Notes under the pieces: generated by a model | What the model saw: only the letters and a program-made list of their open reading frames with translations | Database searches by the model: none | Told to the model about the DNA's origin: nothing | In this document: piece by piece, positions 54,487 through 64,000 of the stretch | How the letters are laid out: every line of letters begins with the position of its first letter | Position numbering within the stretch: the first letter of the stretch is position 1 | Program-made: the position numbers and the translations under genes | Assembly (NCBI GenBank): GCA_002794775.1 | Contig: NBAY01000041.1 | Span: forward strand, 62,001 to 126,000 | Source of the DNA: Porodaedalea pini | Taxonomy: Eukaryota > Basidiomycota > Agaricomycetes > Hymenochaetales > Hymenochaetaceae | Reading direction: 5' to 3' | DNA length: 64,000 nt

Positions 54487-56684
54487 ATGACAACGAGACA
54501 GCGCGGCACGAAGCGTTCACTGGCGGGGATCGACGAAATCGTGGATCACCAAAACCTCGTCTTCGCGATCAGCGGCTCTGGTGCGAACTTGAGTGTAGGC
54601 GAGACACCCTCGGGTGGCAGCATCGATGGCGGCGGCGACAACAACGACTTTGTCGCCAATGGCATGGACAGCGCCAGTGGTGCAGTCATGAACATGAACA
54701 GGACCGGCGGCGGCAGCGGGGGCAGCGCGAAGAAAAATGACAGGCGACATCGTTGCCATCTATGTGGAAAGCTCTTCAACCGTCCGAGCAGCCTCAAGAT
54801 CCATCTTACGACTCATACGGGCGAGCGACGTGAGTCTTTCCTCTTTTCTGTATTCAATGAGCCTCGCTTAATCGTTATATACCCCGCAGCCTTCCCCTGT
54901 CCATTCCCGGGCTGCGGACGCGCCTTCAACGTCTCGAGCAACATGCGCAGGCACTTTCGTACGCACACCAGCAACGGAGAAGGTGCCGCTGTACAGCCGG
55001 CCTCTGCACCAGAGTACACATCCCAGCAGCAACAGCAGTACCCTCAGCAGCAACAGCAGCAGGCTCAGACGTGGAACGTCAACATGTACAATCCAGGAGC
55101 TGGCGGCGCACAGCGACAGTTGCAAGCTCCGCGCTCAAGGGCGAGGAGGTCGAAGGCGGCGTCGGCGAATGTCGGGCAGTATCAGGACGACAATGACGGC
55201 GAGGGTAGTGAGGACGCAGATGCAGAGGGCGAGAGAGAGGACGTCGAGATGCATCAGAGCGTGCATGCGTACCCGCCTTTTGGTGGACCTGGCCAGTATG
55301 GAGGCTTCCCTCCAGCTCCAATCATGAACATACCAGGTCTACCTGGTCTGCCTGATATGCCCGGCATACCGGACTTGCATGGCATGCAGGGAATGCCGAT
55401 GGGCATGCAGATGATGCCAATCGAAATGGCTTTCCCCGTCGACCCTGCTCTCACCGCTCAGAACACTGACGCCGACGCCGATGCAGACGCCGAGGGTGAC
55501 GTAGACGCTGATGCCGATCCCGACCCCGAGGAGGACGCTGACGGTGAAAACGATGGTGAAGGTGACGGCGAAGGAGAAGGCGAAGGCGAAGACTCGAATC
55601 GCCCGCAGCTCACTCATTCCACGTCCAACACGCGTGCTTCCACCATCGCGACCCCAGCTTCGAAGACGCGCACTTCTGCACGCGTGCAGGCCAAGTCCAA
55701 GGCTGCGGGCTCGCCCTCGGGCGGTGCGAAAGCGAAGGGGAAGCAGGCCAGATCGACCGCCAAGCCCGCTTCGTTTCCTTCGTCGTCGTCTTCTCCGGGT
55801 AGTGCTCAGCAGCAACAGCAAGTGCAGTTCCGTCAGATCCTCGTCCCGTGTCCGTCCCGATGTCGGGTGATCCCGCCCAGGCAACGCGCATCGCGCAGCA
55901 GTACCAGCATCAGTACGCACAGTATGCTCAATATGCTCAATATGCGCAGTACTATATGCAACACCAGCAGGCGCAAGCCGGGCAGTCGTCGACGAACCAG
56001 GGTCATCAGGCGCAGACATCAATGCCACCGCCGACACCGACAGACGCATTAATTCAAAGACCTGGGCCCGCGACTTCCGCGGAACGTACCACCCCGAGCG
56101 GAGCGATGCAGAGCAGCCCAGGAAATTCTGGAACAGGTGAAGTAGTAGGACGGAGTGTCTTCGTGCATTGGGGACCGAAGACCGATTCTGGGGCGAAGGG
56201 GAAGGCTGAGATGCCGCAGGACGGACCTCCGATGGCAGTGTCGGCGATCAGTGGCATGAGCACGAACGAGAACACGGATGGAACAGAAAAAGTGAACGGA
56301 AGAGGCGGAATTTCGTCGGCTACAGAAGGGCCCATTGTAAGCTTGAACGATACTGGACGCGAAGGCAGAGAGGGCGTGCTAGTCATTGCCGACTCTAATG
56401 CCACTTCCCCGGCGAGCATCGACCAAACGAGTGCTGCTGCTGCTGCAACGGATAACGCTGGCCCATCTGAAACGCGCTCTGCCTCGGCACCTTTGGAAGA
56501 AGCTATAGCGAAAGCATCAGAGACTCCCGCTAACCCAAGCGCACCTACCGAAGACTTAGATGCAAGTGGTGACGTGGAAGACGCTGAAGTTTTAAATGCA
56601 GGTCCGTCAAGTAAACCAGCTTCGAGCACTAGTCCAAGAAAGCGACGAAAAGTAGCGAGGGGACGGGGCCGCGGTAGGCGCTAA
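54487..56684 (+). CDS. ZF3: two-finger C2H2 zinc-finger protein with a one-base frame break
   Basis: Exon 1 is 54487-54829 and exon 2 begins at 54890. Finger 1 (about 88-112) reads CHLCGKLFNRPSSLKIHLTTH; finger 2 (about 115-140) reads CPFPGCGRAFNVSSNMRRHFRTH, with the intron between them as in ZF1 and ZF2. The FPVDPALTA, acidic, STSNTRAS and VQFRQILVP segments align with ZF2. Right after VQFRQILVP the frame is lost at about 55847, and the expected continuation (SVPMSGDPAQATRIAQQYQ) is one base out of frame, running to a stop at 56684. The far end is basic, RKRRKVARGRGRGRR. As it stands, translation ends at 56052 (501 aa); with the shift it would be about 712 aa. No LFP-type first exon was found. 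It could be a pseudogene, a truncated but working regulator, or a sequence error. Confidence 0.75.
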
Positions 56685-59600
56685 TTTGCTTGAACGAGCG
56701 GTTTAGTTTTCTGGATGGGGTGCGTGGGTTAACACAGGATTTTCGACACGACTTCCTAACTAAAATACCAGGCCCGAGCGAAAACTGACTGCTTATGCGG
56801 AGATGCACCTGTTATACAAAGACGTAGGAGGACATTCATCGCAAGCAACTTGCTACTTTTCTGGGAGTCTTCGTTTCCACGATGTTCTATTTGAACGACA
56901 TCCTCGAGCTTCGCTTCCTTCCTTGGGGTTTCTTCACTTGCCCGGCTTTTATCTGGCCTTTCTCGCCTTTCAGTTCCGTCGTCGTCTCTTTTTTTCCCTG
57001 TCATGTATGTCTCTGTCTTTCTTAATCCTCAATATTCATGCGCTACCTCCACCCCTGTCACATGCGTGCCTTTCGGACAAGCTCTACCTTCTTGGCACAG
57101 ATGTGTTTCGTTTTAGCTTCGCCCCGCCATGTATCGTCTAGTTTCTTCTGCCACGGGTGGACATACGTACTGCATAACCTACGAAAGTTATATGTAGTGT
57201 ATAGTATCCATATTCTTACAGTGCCTGGCGTGCATGATGGTCTCGCAGCAGGTTGACTTCAAGCTTTTGTCGCCGCAGTAAGGTCGATTCTCGGTTGATG
57301 CGTATTTCTCGCTTTACCTCATGATGAAGCCTCGGCAATTTTACGTTGTGAATCCATGCTTCGTCCCTTCTGGACCAGTCCGAGCAACGAAGCCAACTGC
57401 ACACCCTCCACCAGCCACCAGCCGTCTCCAAGACGCTGAAACGCGAATGCATCACGGACTCGAATTGAAGCAGACAGCACACGAAGCACCTTTGTACAAA
57501 GTTGAGCGACATCATGCTGTACGAAGAAGATCGTTGGTAGGCATGCACCTTGACCGTCGACGTGTTTCAGGACTGAGTTTTTCCTCCTATTCTGCCTGCT
57601 CATTTCGAGTCGGTTGCTGATCACAAGCTAGGCTGAATGAGTCTATGAATCCCCGAAATGAATTGTTGATGGCCGTGACGAAGGTTATCGTGCCGGGAGG
57701 TGCTAATTATAGCATTGGATGCCGGTTTGTTGGAAGCTTCTATCGAACTCTAAACGAGCAAGCATGTTTCAGAGTCGATCGTGACTTCGCCCTTTGTGAC
57801 TCAATAGTCTGATTGCAACGGGTGTTCCTGTTGCCAGTGCCTTGCAGTTCTCTTCATTGCGTGCCCCTTCTCTCCTTCCGCTCATTGATTCATTTCTTCT
57901 CTCGCGTCTTCTCGTCCTTCGTGTATCCAGTATTCCCTACCGTCTATATTTATCTGAATTCTCGCGTCCGACAGGGACTAGCTATCCTTGGGGAAACATG
58001 TCCATTCTCTTCTCTACGTCTGTCGGGGGGCACCATGCAGTGACCCCGCATCTCCAACCGCGACTCAATAGGAGTCGCATTGCAAATCAATTTCAATCGG
58101 TCGGCCAGCAACCGCGTCCGGGCTCGGCGGCGTTCGCGCTGCAGTCGATCTAGGATCCCGGGGTGACGGTGTAGGTCCGTCTTTGTACGTGTATATACTA
58201 GTGCTCCCGTTCATTCGGTTTCCTCGCCTTGTGTCATGCCGCGGGACGACGGACCTTGTAAGACCGAACGCCGCGCTGTGACTGTATGTATATTTGCAGG
58301 GCATGCGCACGCGAGACTAGGACTTTTCAGGCCTCACTATGGCCCATTCAGATATAAATTACTGAGGGCTCGGGTCGTCAGGCGGACCTGATTGAATTCA
58401 ATCGGCGGGTCGGAAGGCCCAGACAAAGGCAGATGGATGCCTGCGTTATTACGCCGCCGATGGGGCGGGTGGGAGACAGGGGCATCTGGAGGCAAGGCGG
58501 AACGACGACGCAGCGCTGAGGAAGCAACTAATTCGCGCGTCGCGATGTGAATTCAGGGATCGGAGAGCAAATGGTGGACCGTGCTTCAGGCTTTTTTTCT
58601 TAGTGAAACTGTAGTGGAACTTCTGAAACACCACCATGCCTCTGCCGGGGAGTTAGTAGTCGTTGACTCGCGTTAGTATATTTTCAACAGTGTACCAGAT
58701 CGAATAGATGACCAACTTGAACCGATTATATGTGTGTCGCTGACGTCCATGACGATCGAGCGCCGGTGAACAAACAGTATTTAATAGATCATATGCATGG
58801 GAAACGCGCTCTTACGTGTGTCATGATTTAGAGACCTGGAAATCAAGTCAATACACTAGCGAATGCGTGGACGTTGCGAGGCTGGCAGTGGCATATATGT
58901 ATGTACAGCTCTAACAGCTCGTTAATCGCCGAGTTGTATAAAGCAACGCTAGCGTCGGCGCATATCATGAACTGCAGACACCAAACGTGTGCCATCCCAC
59001 AAAACATGTTGAAGGGCATAAATAATTTGTCGCGCGTGGGCGTTCCAGTCCAGATGTAAAGTTTCGAGATGGAGAGATGGAATCGAACCAGGCTTAGTGG
59101 ATGACTATATCCCGCGACCACCGCCACGGGAGTCGGAGGTGAGCCCGCGTCGCAGCCCTATGCTACTTGCCACTCGTCTCGCGCTGTCAGAGTCGCTTCT
59201 GATGATACGGACCAATCAAGGATGTATTTTTCCCTCTGTTCATCCAATCTCAACGTCAATCTCTCAGCAACCCGACACCCAAGTGACCGACATAACCAGA
59301 TCGGGCTGACACAAAGGACTAGCTACCAGCTAATGACGATGCAGGCCAGGGCTGGTGAAAGGCAAAAGCGCATATCGGGCTAGACCTGATCGCCGCCTGC
59401 GCGCGCGAGTCAGCCACATAACCATCCGGCACGAGCGGCGTCGGGAGAAAAGAGCAAACAGGGGGGGGGGAAAGGTCGGCTGTCGTACTCGCAGATGAAG
59501 AAAAATTGTCGCAAAGTGTGCGAGAGGAGTGCGAATTACATACGTATGTGTCGCACTTGACGCCTCGAGGTGTTTCACCTCGATAAAACATGAAAGAAAG

Positions 59601-59978
59601 GGAAAAAGTGCAGCATGAAATATGAATGAAATGAATGGGCGTATAAAGCGGAATGCGCGCCTACAAGCATTAATGGAAGTTAACTTATTTTTGTCAAGTT
59701 ACGGCAGAGTGTGGAGGAATTCTGCGCCGGGAGATGCCGGCTCTTTGGCTAGGCGACGACGACTTGCCCTGTTTCATACAGAAAGAACGCCTTACGTACG
59801 CGGTTAGCTTCTCGTCGCCAACTCCTCTCCCATTTTTATTTCTACTCTTATTTTTTTTTCCTTCTCTTCCTTCCTCGCTATAAAGCCAGCCATGTCTGTA
59901 CGCAAAGCATAATCATCCCCGCCATTCCCAGCTCAACACATCTCCTCCCCGGTATCTTGCCTCCTTCCCCAACAAAAC
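56685..59978. other. Long spacer between ZF3 and the DUF6593-like gene
   Basis: About 3.3 kb with no supported gene. It includes the ZF3 3' flank and CT-rich stretches near 57850-57960. A run of 10 G is at 59461. Short frames are numerous but lack domains, conserved splice structure or paralogues in this window. Confidence 0.4.
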
Positions 59979-60683
59979 ATGACCACCTATGGGATCCCCT
60001 ACCTGCTCGAGGACCGCACCGGCGACGTCCTCAACACAGAGTTCGACGAGCTCTACGACCGCATGTTCTTCGGCGTCGCCTCCCTACCCGCCGCCTCCTC
60101 GCCGCCCTCGACCGCCCGGACGGTCAAGATATTCGAGCTCGGCTCGCGCTCCGGGCCCTCCGCGCGCGGGGGCTTCGGCCGCGACCCCGCCGTCGTCCTC
60201 GACTTTGCGGCGGGCGCGCCCGGCACGATCCTGTTCGTGCGGCAGGGCGTGAGCATGCCGATGGCGCATTGGATGCGGAGCAAGGGCGCCGGGCGGTGCT
60301 TTGCGTGCTCGGACGGGGAGAGCTACAGCTGGACGCACCAGGCGAACGCGGAGACCGAGTGGGCGGTACGGTGTTTCGTTTCATCGCGTGTCCCCCCCCC
60401 CCCCTTCTTTGCTGACCTTTTCACTGCAGTGCACGACAGCGAAGGGATACGTCGTCGCGCAGTACACGCTCTGCACGCCCGATGAGCCGAAGTACGCGAG
60501 CTCCTCGGGCAACATGTTCACCGTGTATGAATCGTACGGGCACATCGCTACTGGTACGTCTTATTTCCCCCCCCCCCCCCTCTGTCCCGATTCGAGCTCT
60601 AAATCCCGTACGCGGTTCTTCTAGAGTTGTTGGCGTCTCTGACGATCGTGCGGTACATGCAGCGGTACAACATCAGCGCATAG
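59979..60683 (+). CDS. DUF6593-like (tubby-C-terminal-like) small protein
   Basis: Exons 59979-60365, 60430-60553 and 60625-60683 sum to 570 nt, 189 aa. The start MTTYGIPYLLEDRTGDVLNT, the central MAHWMRSKGAGRCFACSDGE and YSWTHQ, and the end ELLASLTIVRYMQRYNIS resemble basidiomycete proteins annotated DUF6593, which adopt a tubby-like barrel. Function is unknown. No signal peptide or membrane helix is seen. Exon 1 is very GC-rich. Both introns contain long C runs (13 at 60392-60404; 14 at 60567-60580). Family assignment is from memory of the pattern and is moderate. Confidence 0.65.
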
Positions 60684-63481
60684 ACGACGGTGGCGGCATC
60701 GCCGCTGTCCTCGGCGTTATTCTGCATCCATGTCGGGCTGCGCGCGCGCGCGCGCATCACGACCGCCGTGTCGGTGTACCTTTCAACGGACACTACACGC
60801 ACCGAGCTTGGCCTTGCGTCCGCACACCCATCTGTGCTGCCCACAGCAGATCACCTGTCCGCCGCACGCTGTACATCCATAATCCCTTCTCATTCCCGTC
60901 CACCTCCCTCCTTATTCGCAATTCAAGAGGCCCTATTAGGCCTTCTCTTCGGTCTCTAGCATATGGTCCTCCCGCCATCTCAGCCTACCACACAACGCCA
61001 GCACGCACTGCGCGCGGCCCATCGTCTCTGTATCATACTATACACCATGCAACACAGCCTGCACGTTTCTCCGTCCACCCCCTTGACTTATTGTGTATTA
61101 TTTTTTTTTTTCGTCTTTCTACCAGTGCCTTGCCCCGCTGTCCATGTGTTTGTGTTTTGTGTTTCGTGTTTCCGTCTACGGACGTGCTAATGCTTATAAC
61201 CTTCAATGTTTTTTTTTTTCAGCCTAGTCTGCTATACATGCAGCTGTAATCCTTTGCCCTTCGCCGTTTCTTTCATCCCATTTTGCTTACACGACTGCAG
61301 CCGCACCAGCCGCTTCCGAAATCTGAAAAGTTGTTTGGTTGACTCGATACATACATACATACATGTCTCCTACTTACCTACATAATACCCGTCCCCGCCT
61401 AATATGCTTAATCGTAATATCGCCTGCTTCACATCACTCGCCCAACTCGGCTTGCGGGGATGAGAGGATGAGGGGATGCAAGGATGACTCGATGGCCTCG
61501 GGACCGAGACGCAGACGCCTATAAACGTAGTTACGCGCCGCAGCGGGTGCTCGGATCAACGAAACGACCGCGGCGACGCGCGGCGTTGCCCATTTGCGTA
61601 TCTAGCTTGTGCATTTCAAGTTGGAGTCGGGCCCGGGTGTGTATATGAGTCTGCGGTGCCTTGCGTCCGCGCACCTCAAGGAATAGCTACAGTGTTTTAC
61701 ACTCAACCTCGCCAGCTTGAATCTCTTGCGCCCTAAAATCGCGTATGCGCCGCGTCGCGGATGCAGCAGGCAACATTAATATTAATGCCCGCGGGGGGGG
61801 GGGGGGGGGGTGCGAATTCTGAGGTTGCGAGCGAGCATTACGATTACAATTGTAAAGTCCAGAAGAAACGTCTAGAACAAGCTTAAGAGATCTAGACTAG
61901 TACTAGTAGTAGCACTGCTAAGTTGCTAAAGGCTAGTACTAGTTAGCCAGCTAGACCTTCCAGATCGGTTTTCTAGCCTTATCTAGATACCCTCGGATAG
62001 GACAACCGTGTGCACCGGGGGGGGGGGGGGGTGCTGTCGTCTCGACGAGGAGCCTGGAAAGAAAGGCGGAGCACCGAGCAGAGGTGTGACGCGTTTGATA
62101 ATAATATGGCGCCAAGAGTTTAAAGGAAGTGAGAGACTCGCCGACGCCGACGCCGACAACTCTTTCTTTCCAAGTACTATGCAGTCCTTTCCCTTCCAAC
62201 AGTCTTGATTTCACTGCAATGCATCACTAGCCACTATTTCATTCATCTCCACGGCTCTTTCTCATTCCGAGTCAGGCATTTCAAACCCCCACATGCTCAC
62301 CAGTGGAGTTTGACCCGCGGTCCGGAGTCCTTCAGCAGCAGCACGAGGAGTAGCCGTGATGGCAAAGTGCTAAGCAGCGTGCAAGTTCCACTGAAAAACC
62401 AGATAATTGCGGGAGCCGCGGCGGACGGCAGAAGAGTGCACGTGGGATCTGACTCTGACTCTGAGGAACCTCTAGCGAGTCCAGACGAATCACTGGGAGA
62501 CTTCAAGTTTGCAGCTCGCGTCGGAAGCCTGAGCAAGTCCATAAAGAGCAATGGCAGGATCACCGTCAGACCAAGGAGGACTCCCGAGTCAGCAAACGCC
62601 TCGGTCGTGGGTGCGGTGATTCTAGAATGGAAGATATGGTTTTGTGTCCACTGAGTAGCCTTGAGGAAGACTTGCGCGCAGCGGATCGCCAAAGTGTACG
62701 TAGTGGTGGGCCGAGGACGGCCCCGGAGATAGAAATTAGAATAGATGTCAATATTAATATTAATACGTTTTCCTGACGTCGAGTCCGAGTCGGCTGCCTG
62801 CAGTGCAACGATCAAACTGAAGCTGCTCAGTGCTCTGCTTCAAGTTCAATGAGAGCTGAAATAGAGCACTAGTAGTACTAGTAGTAGTCTGCTTCACGTC
62901 AACATCTCGACGACCGCGGAGGGCGCAGCGCTTCTCGCCCCCGTCCTCGTCTTCCCCGCTACCACGACCCTGCACGCTGTGCGCCGCACTCTGCCGGCGG
63001 CTTTTCCTATGATTGATATTGTCGTGCAGAGTGACGTACGTACGCGTGTTGCGCCCGGGCTCTGTACCTTGTGCCGACCACGTTACCGTCCCTCCGACGC
63101 GCTCCTGGCCAAAGCCCGGGACTTGGGCACGGTCCATGACATACGTACGCATAATGTCTGCGGTGCGTCGGCGTCGGCGTCGCACGAGACAACGGGTGTC
63201 CGTCCCCTCAATACATTGTAACTATAATATCATCGTCACATCCGAGTCCGTGAAGCGGACGTCGGAGACAACTCCGTCCTCCGGTACAGTACTCTCCTCG
63301 CAGCTAAAGACACCGTCCGCGTCGTCGGCACTCGCGGCTCAAAGACGACGGAAGCAAAATTCGCTAAGCATCTCTGATGTTCACGTCGAAGAAAGAGAGC
63401 AGTGCATCTGTACCTGTATATAGCAAAGCAGAAAACACCCAGTAATAAAAATGCATTTCTCCTCTCTTCTTCCCTCTAATA
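60684..63481. other. Spacer rich in homopolymers and short palindromes
   Basis: No firm gene. Runs of 18 G (61793-61810) and 15 G (62017-62031) occur, with clusters of CTAGTACTAG-like palindromes near 61890-61935 and 62865-62885. AATATTAAT motifs are at 61775 and 62750. A plus frame at 62205-62654 contains an acidic-Ser segment (VGSDSDSEEPLASPDES) and could be an exon, but has no support. Confidence 0.4.
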
Positions 63482-64000
63482 TTAATGCCGTCCGCCGCTG
63501 CTGAAATGGAAATTAAACGGCATCCCGCCCGCCTGCTGCTGGAACTGGAAGCCGCCCTGTCCCTGTCGCCCGCCGCCCTGGAAGAACTGCGCGAACGGAT
63601 GCGCACCTCCGCCCTGCTGGAACGGGTTGCCTTGGGACGACGTGTCGTTCGGGTCGTCGCCGTTGTCAAAGCGAGCGCGCAGTTCTGGAAAAAGTATGAG
63701 TGTGTGTACCGAATTTGAGAAGATAGGAGACGAACCTGGGTTGGAGAGCACCTCGTACGCCTCGTTCACCGCCGCCATCTTCTCCTCGCTCCCACCTTTA
63801 TCCGGATGCGCCGTCTTCGCCGCTTTCCGGCTACGTACCCGTGTGAGCACAGATGAAGCGCAGTTTAGAATATAACGGACTCACTACGCTTTCTTGATCG
63901 TCCGCGCGTCCGCGTCGCGCGCGACGCCCAGCACCTTGTAATAGTCCTTTTGGCGCGACTGCTTCAGCAGACGCTGCGCCTTCTGCAAACGCTTCATGAC
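63482..64000 (-). CDS. DnaJ co-chaperone (DNAJC3/P58IPK-like), 3' end only
   Basis: The gene enters from the right edge. Exons 64000-63885 (partial), 63830-63736 and 63684-63482 give the last 137 residues. KQKDYYKVLGVARDA-type sequence (here RQKDYYKVLGVARDADARTI) starts a J domain with the HPD motif (KTAHPDKGG) that stimulates Hsp70 ATPase. A G/F/Q-rich tail (NPFQQGGG, FFQGGGRQGQGGFQFQQQAG) ends at HFSSGGRH. A basic helix, KRLQKAQRLLKQS, precedes the J domain as in DNAJC3 homologues, whose N-terminal TPRs would lie outside the window. In family terms it helps fold proteins in or at the ER. The donor after KKAY (GTGAGT) was chosen because it preserves the conserved Tyr. Confidence 0.85.

Noticed and set aside
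55849..55882. A 34 bp GT-AG intron to explain the ZF3 frame break
   Set aside because: It is too short for a fungal spliceosomal intron and would delete the conserved GDPAQ motif.
59075..59100. GGTTCGATTCC on the minus strand as a tRNA T-arm
   Set aside because: The flanking bases do not form the T stem or an acceptor stem; no cloverleaf could be drawn.
62297..62815. Minus-strand 172-codon frame
   Set aside because: No domain, overlaps a plus frame of similar quality, and contains no supported splice sites or start context.

Overview
The window looks like genomic DNA of a mushroom-forming basidiomycete (Agaricomycotina). The evidence is multi-exon genes with introns mostly of 50-70 bp, an F-box gene, a MARVEL-type and a DUF6593-like protein, two-finger C2H2 regulators of basidiomycete type, and a chromodomain Ty3/gypsy retrotransposon. 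I saw no tRNA, rRNA or CRISPR array.

Layout. 1.8-10.2 kb: secreted GH3 glycosidase (15 exons), F-box protein, a 268 bp MITE, and an MFS permease with several micro-exons. All point rightwards. 10.2-15.7 kb: gene-poor, with an F-box relic, a 23 bp tandem repeat, and one copy of a diverged inverted duplication whose partner lies at 21.7-22.7 kb. 15.7-21.5 kb: large C2H2 zinc-finger gene (ZF1) with two introns of about 1 kb. 22.8-31.9 kb: an AT-rich repeat (called E here) carrying two nested insertions, a 6,983 bp chromovirus with intact gag and pol and a foldback element. 31.9-48.5 kb: two inverted arms of about 5 kb, each with two intact 300-codon short-chain dehydrogenase (SDR) genes, around a centre holding a second zinc-finger gene (ZF2), a second copy of E with an excision footprint, and a second foldback copy. 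48.5-64 kb: MARVEL-type membrane protein, degraded genes, a third zinc-finger gene (ZF3) with a one-base frame break, a DUF6593-like gene whose introns hold long C runs, a stretch rich in homopolymers, and the 3' end of a DnaJ co-chaperone gene that runs off the right edge.

Exon sums are multiples of three for GH3 (818 aa), MFS (511 aa), ZF1 (1,228 aa), ZF2 (815 aa), the four SDRs (300 aa each), MARVEL (185 aa) and DUF6593 (189 aa), which supports the hand-built splice models.

Most notable: (i) the palindromic SDR quartet, with signs of gene conversion; (ii) a foldback element seen filled at one site and excised, leaving a footprint, at the paralogous site; (iii) a young chromovirus whose LTR holds an exact 11-nt match to its primer-binding site at TATA-plus-30 spacing, as expected for Tf1/sushi-type self-priming; (iv) three paralogous two-finger regulators within 41 kb.
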